Positions 5,660 through 7,398 of a DNA stretch of 7,398 bases are shown here, in pieces. This DNA comes from Methanomassiliicoccaceae archaeon UBA72 (GTDB taxonomy: Archaea; Thermoplasmatota; Thermoplasmata; Methanomassiliicoccales; Methanomethylophilaceae): assembly GCA_002509405.1 (NCBI GenBank), contig DAVO01000006.1:15621-23018 (forward strand), written 5' to 3'. A model generated the notes under the pieces. It was not told where the DNA came from and made no database searches. It saw only the letters and a program-made list of their open reading frames with translations. The position numbers and the translations under genes are program-made. Each line of letters starts with the position of its first letter. Position 1 is the first letter of the stretch.

Positions 5660-7042
5660 TTATCGGGATATGCCCTTTGAACGTTCGAACGAGCCCAACT
5701 TCCACAGTGCCAGCAAAAGCATCATCAGTCCTCCTACGATCTCTCCGACGGTAAGGGACCACCATAGGGAATCGGGGGTTCCGATCAGATGGGCGGCGAC
5801 GGCGAAAAGCACCACCAGCATGACGTTCCTTATGAAAGACGAAACCAGTGCTATATTGGCATTCTCCAGCGACTGCAGCAGCGAGGAACCCGTAAATATC
5901 AGCGACATCACAGGCACCATTATGCAGAACACACGGATCATGTGGGTCATTTCATCCCTTATGGGAGCGAATCCCTGTTCGTATGTGAATGCGGAGGCTG
6001 CGAGTTCCGCGGCGATGAAGAGTATGACAGCAAGCACCGACAGTATCTCCACGGTCTTCCTTATACCGTAGTAGTAGGTCTTGCGGATCTTGGTGTACTG
6101 CTCTGCTCCGTACTGGGCAGAACAAACCGAGACGATCGCCCCCCCTACTGCCTGTGCGGGGATCATCAGAAGATACACGACCCTCCACCCTGTGGAGTAC
6201 ATAGCTACGCCCACAGTGCCTGCCACGGCTATCACGAAGAAATTGAGGAACACGTTGAATATGTTCATGACCGAAAGCTCGGTCGCCTCCGGGAGACCTA
6301 CTTTCAGAACGCTCCTCATCTCCGGGGGGCTGAACTTAAGGTCAGACCTTCCGATCTTCAGATACATGTTTTTCCTGACGAAGTACCAGTAGAATGCCAG
6401 TATTATTGAGGAGCCGAAGGCGATGACCGTGGCCCACGCTGCTCCGGCAACGCCCATTCCGAACCCGTAGATAAGGATCGGGTCCATGATTATATTGACT
6501 ATCGCGGAAAGAAGCTGTATGTACATCGAGCGCTTGGCCGCCCCTTCGCCGCGGATCATGCCGGTGACTATTCCGTTCAGTATTATGACGAAAGTAGCGA
6601 TATAAAGCGGCGTGGCGTATTGAACGCACAGGTCCAATATCTCGCCGCCTCCGAACAGCATTATGGACGGTTCCATGGTGACCAGGAGGATCGGTGTGAG
6701 GATCACCGAGACGATCACAGAAAGCAGGATGGACTGGCCCGCCTTTGTGCCTGCCTCCTTCCTCCTGTTATGCCCGATGCTGCGGGCTATCGCGGCAGAA
6801 GCTCCGATCCCCAGCCCGCTTCCGATACCCATGACGGTGGCGAAGACCGGATACACGATGCTTATGGAAGCCATGGCGTCCGCCCCCAGGCCCGCGACCC
6901 AGAACGTGTCGACGAGTATGTTGATATGCTGGATCGCAAGAGCCACGGCTATCGGTATCGAGAGATGCCGTATCGCCCTCTTGTAGTCGCCCGTCAGTAT
7001 CCTGACGTCCTCGGTGGTCCCATCCGCTTCTGCCATGCCCAT
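5660..7042 (-). CDS. MATE family efflux transporter, copy 3 (first in the tandem)
   Basis: This 460-residue MATE-family exporter has the full two-lobe, 12-helix pattern. Landmarks: TGDYKRAI (17-24) before TM1, ILVDTFWVAGLG with the TM1 Asp45, GSGLGIGAS (74-82), RGEGAAKRSM (164-173), TM5 NIIMDP (Asn183, Asp187), Thr205 early in TM6, and the C-lobe block GWRVVYLLMIPAQAVGGA. These match the PfMATE cation site (Asp41, Asn180, Asp184, Thr202), so proton- or sodium-driven export is expected from family knowledge; the substrate cannot be inferred. The ATG at 7042 is the first start after an in-frame TAA at 7069-7067; ATG 7036 (Met3) is an alternative. An AAGGGAAGA stretch 11 or so bases upstream is a weak ribosome-binding site. 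It is the promoter-proximal gene of the cluster and diverges from ABCE1 across 78 bp. The C-terminus is short and basic (ERSKGISR). Confidence 0.96.
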   Translation of the reverse strand: MGMAEADGTTEDVRILTGDYKRAIRHLSIPIAVALAIQHINILVDTFWVAGLGADAMASISIVYPVFATVMGIGSGLGIGASAAIARSIGHNRRKEAGTKAGQSILLSVIVSVILTPILLVTMEPSIMLFGGGEILDLCVQYATPLYIATFVIILNGIVTGMIRGEGAAKRSMYIQLLSAIVNIIMDPILIYGFGMGVAGAAWATVIAFGSSIILAFYWYFVRKNMYLKIGRSDLKFSPPEMRSVLKVGLPEATELSVMNIFNVFLNFFVIAVAGTVGVAMYSTGWRVVYLLMIPAQAVGGAIVSVCSAQYGAEQYTKIRKTYYYGIRKTVEILSVLAVILFIAAELAASAFTYEQGFAPIRDEMTHMIRVFCIMVPVMSLIFTGSSLLQSLENANIALVSSFIRNVMLVVLFAVAAHLIGTPDSLWWSLTVGEIVGGLMMLLLALWKLGSFERSKGISR

Positions 7043-7082
7043 CTGTCTTCGTCTTCCCTTATCAGCTTATCTGCGGTACCAT

Positions 7083-7091
7083 CCTTAAAGG
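7083..7091. repeat. Short palindrome CCTTAAAGG beside the divergent TATA
   Basis: Perfect arms CCTT and AAGG surround a central A, directly adjoining the shared TATA element. It lies at the BRE position for ABCE1 and just downstream of the TATA for the MATE cluster. It could be an operator for a regulator, but nine-base palindromes also arise by chance. Confidence 0.25.
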
Positions 7092-7097
7092 TTATAT
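7092..7097 (+). promoter_or_regulatory. TATA box of ABCE1
   Basis: GGTTATATCTTAA on the plus strand is preceded by purine-rich AAAGG where a BRE would lie. The distance from the first T to the ATG at 7121 is 29 bp, so the message should begin at or next to the start codon (leaderless). Confidence 0.6.
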
Positions 7098-7098
7098 C
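7092..7098 (-). promoter_or_regulatory. Probable TATA box of the MATE cluster (minus strand)
   Basis: The minus strand reads TTTAAGATATAACC. Transcription would start around 7067-7070, leaving a leader of about 25 bases that contains a weak AAGGGA ribosome-binding site before ATG 7042. The same base pairs read TTATAT on the other strand, which is the best TATA for ABCE1, so the two promoters overlap almost completely. Confidence 0.4.
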
Positions 7099-7120
7099 TT
7101 AAATCGGTCTAAGCGGGGAC

Positions 7121-7398
7121 ATGCGTATTGCGGCCGTCCTGCAGGACAGATGCCAGAACAGAAAATGCAACAAGGAATGCTACAAATTCTGCCCGTTGGT
7201 CAGGACGGGCGTGGAATGCATCGTGTTCGGCGAAAGAGGCAAGCCCATCATATCCGAAGCACTGTGCCAGGGATGCGGGATATGCGTCAACAAATGCCAG
7301 TTCGACGCCATAAAGATCATAGGCCTGGCTGACGAGCTGAAGACGGAGATGGTCCACCAGTACGGCGAGAACACCTTCCGCCTCTATAGGCTCCCGGT
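7121..7398 (+). CDS. Ribosome-recycling ATPase ABCE1/Rli1 (partial, N-terminal Fe-S domain)
   Basis: Only the first 92 codons are in the window. ABCE1 splits ribosomes after termination and works with aRF1/Pelota; it has an N-terminal domain with two [4Fe-4S] clusters followed by two ABC ATPase domains. The visible part is this Fe-S domain: Cys11, 16, 20 and 24 (CX4CX3CX3C, ending CPLVRTGVEC), then Cys49, 52, 55 and 59 (CX2CX2CX3C). Next come FDAIKIIGL and a HQYGENTFRLYRLP stretch that matches the family hinge (HRYxxNxFxLxxLP) before the first ATPase. The second cluster motif usually ends CP but reads CQ here. The Cys at 33 also occurs in human ABCE1, so it is not a novelty. The ATG at 7121 starts directly on the family N-terminus MRIA, has a TATA box 29 bp upstream and little Shine-Dalgarno, so a leaderless transcript is likely. 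It diverges from the MATE cluster. Confidence 0.95.
   Translation, partial: MRIAAVLQDRCQNRKCNKECYKFCPLVRTGVECIVFGERGKPIISEALCQGCGICVNKCQFDAIKIIGLADELKTEMVHQYGENTFRLYRLP

Larger units (their letters stand above)
7043..7120. promoter_or_regulatory. Divergent intergenic region between the MATE cluster and ABCE1
   Basis: This 78-bp gap is the only divergent intergenic stretch in the window and must carry promoters for both directions. It holds one AT-rich island (about 7085-7104) with overlapping TATA elements, the palindrome CCTTAAAGG and a GGTACC site (7075-7080). No RNA gene or larger hairpin is apparent. Confidence 0.7.

Noticed and set aside
7062..7082. Six-codon ORF (MVPQIS) in the leader region of MATE copy 3.
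   Set aside because: With the best TATA on this strand, transcription starts near 7067, after this ATG, so it would not be in the mRNA.
7109..7357. A minus-strand frame opposite ABCE1.
   Set aside because: The plus-strand frame carries the unmistakable ABCE1 cysteine motifs; the opposite frame is a shadow.
1..7398. Pyrrolysine (TAG) readthrough, as expected if the host is a methylotrophic methanogen.
   Set aside because: The genes ending in the window stop at TGA or TAA, and I see no in-frame TAG inside a conserved protein. The TAG upstream of MATE copy 2 (5736-5734) lies in the wrong frame of copy 3 and is followed by TGA codons.

Overview
The window looks like archaeal chromosome. The right edge carries the start of ABCE1/Rli1, the ribosome-recycling Fe-S ATPase found only in archaea and eukaryotes. 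The methionyl-tRNA synthetase is of archaeal type, and TATA boxes lie about 26-32 bp upstream of several start codons. The moderately GC-rich sequence, heavy AGG and ATA codon use and several MATE exporters would suit a Thermoplasmatota relative such as Methanomassiliicoccales, but that placement is inference. No rRNA, tRNA, CRISPR, insertion sequence or phage gene is visible.

Layout: everything from 1 to 7042 is on the minus strand, and the last gene (7121 onward) diverges on the plus strand. Reading in the minus-strand direction from the right, there are three tandem paralogous MATE-family multidrug/metabolite exporters (7042-5660, 5607-4246, 4219-2813). Next comes metG, methionyl-tRNA synthetase (2755-506), whose stop overlaps the ATG of a PHP-domain metal-dependent phosphoesterase (509 to beyond the left edge). 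The plus-strand gene at the right edge is ABCE1. A 78-bp intergenic region (7043-7120) holds divergent promoters for ABCE1 and the MATE cluster.

How the genes relate: the MATE trio is a local amplification of one exporter type. The second and third copies each appear to have their own TATA box, placed on or directly after the stop codon of the gene upstream, so the cluster is probably not a simple operon. metG and the PHP gene share an ATGA junction and are probably one translationally coupled unit. ABCE1 and metG are translation housekeeping genes flanking the transporter cluster.

The most unusual points are these. (1) The middle MATE gene has no ATG, GTG or TTG upstream of its conserved N-terminal region. 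It seems to start at a CTG with a strong Shine-Dalgarno, and that CTG overlaps the stop of a promoter-proximal 8-codon ORF. (2) The third MATE protein (2813-4219) has Asn in place of the TM1 Asp used for cation coupling in PfMATE. (3) MetRS carries about 80 residues after its tRNA-binding domain that begin like a second, degenerate copy.
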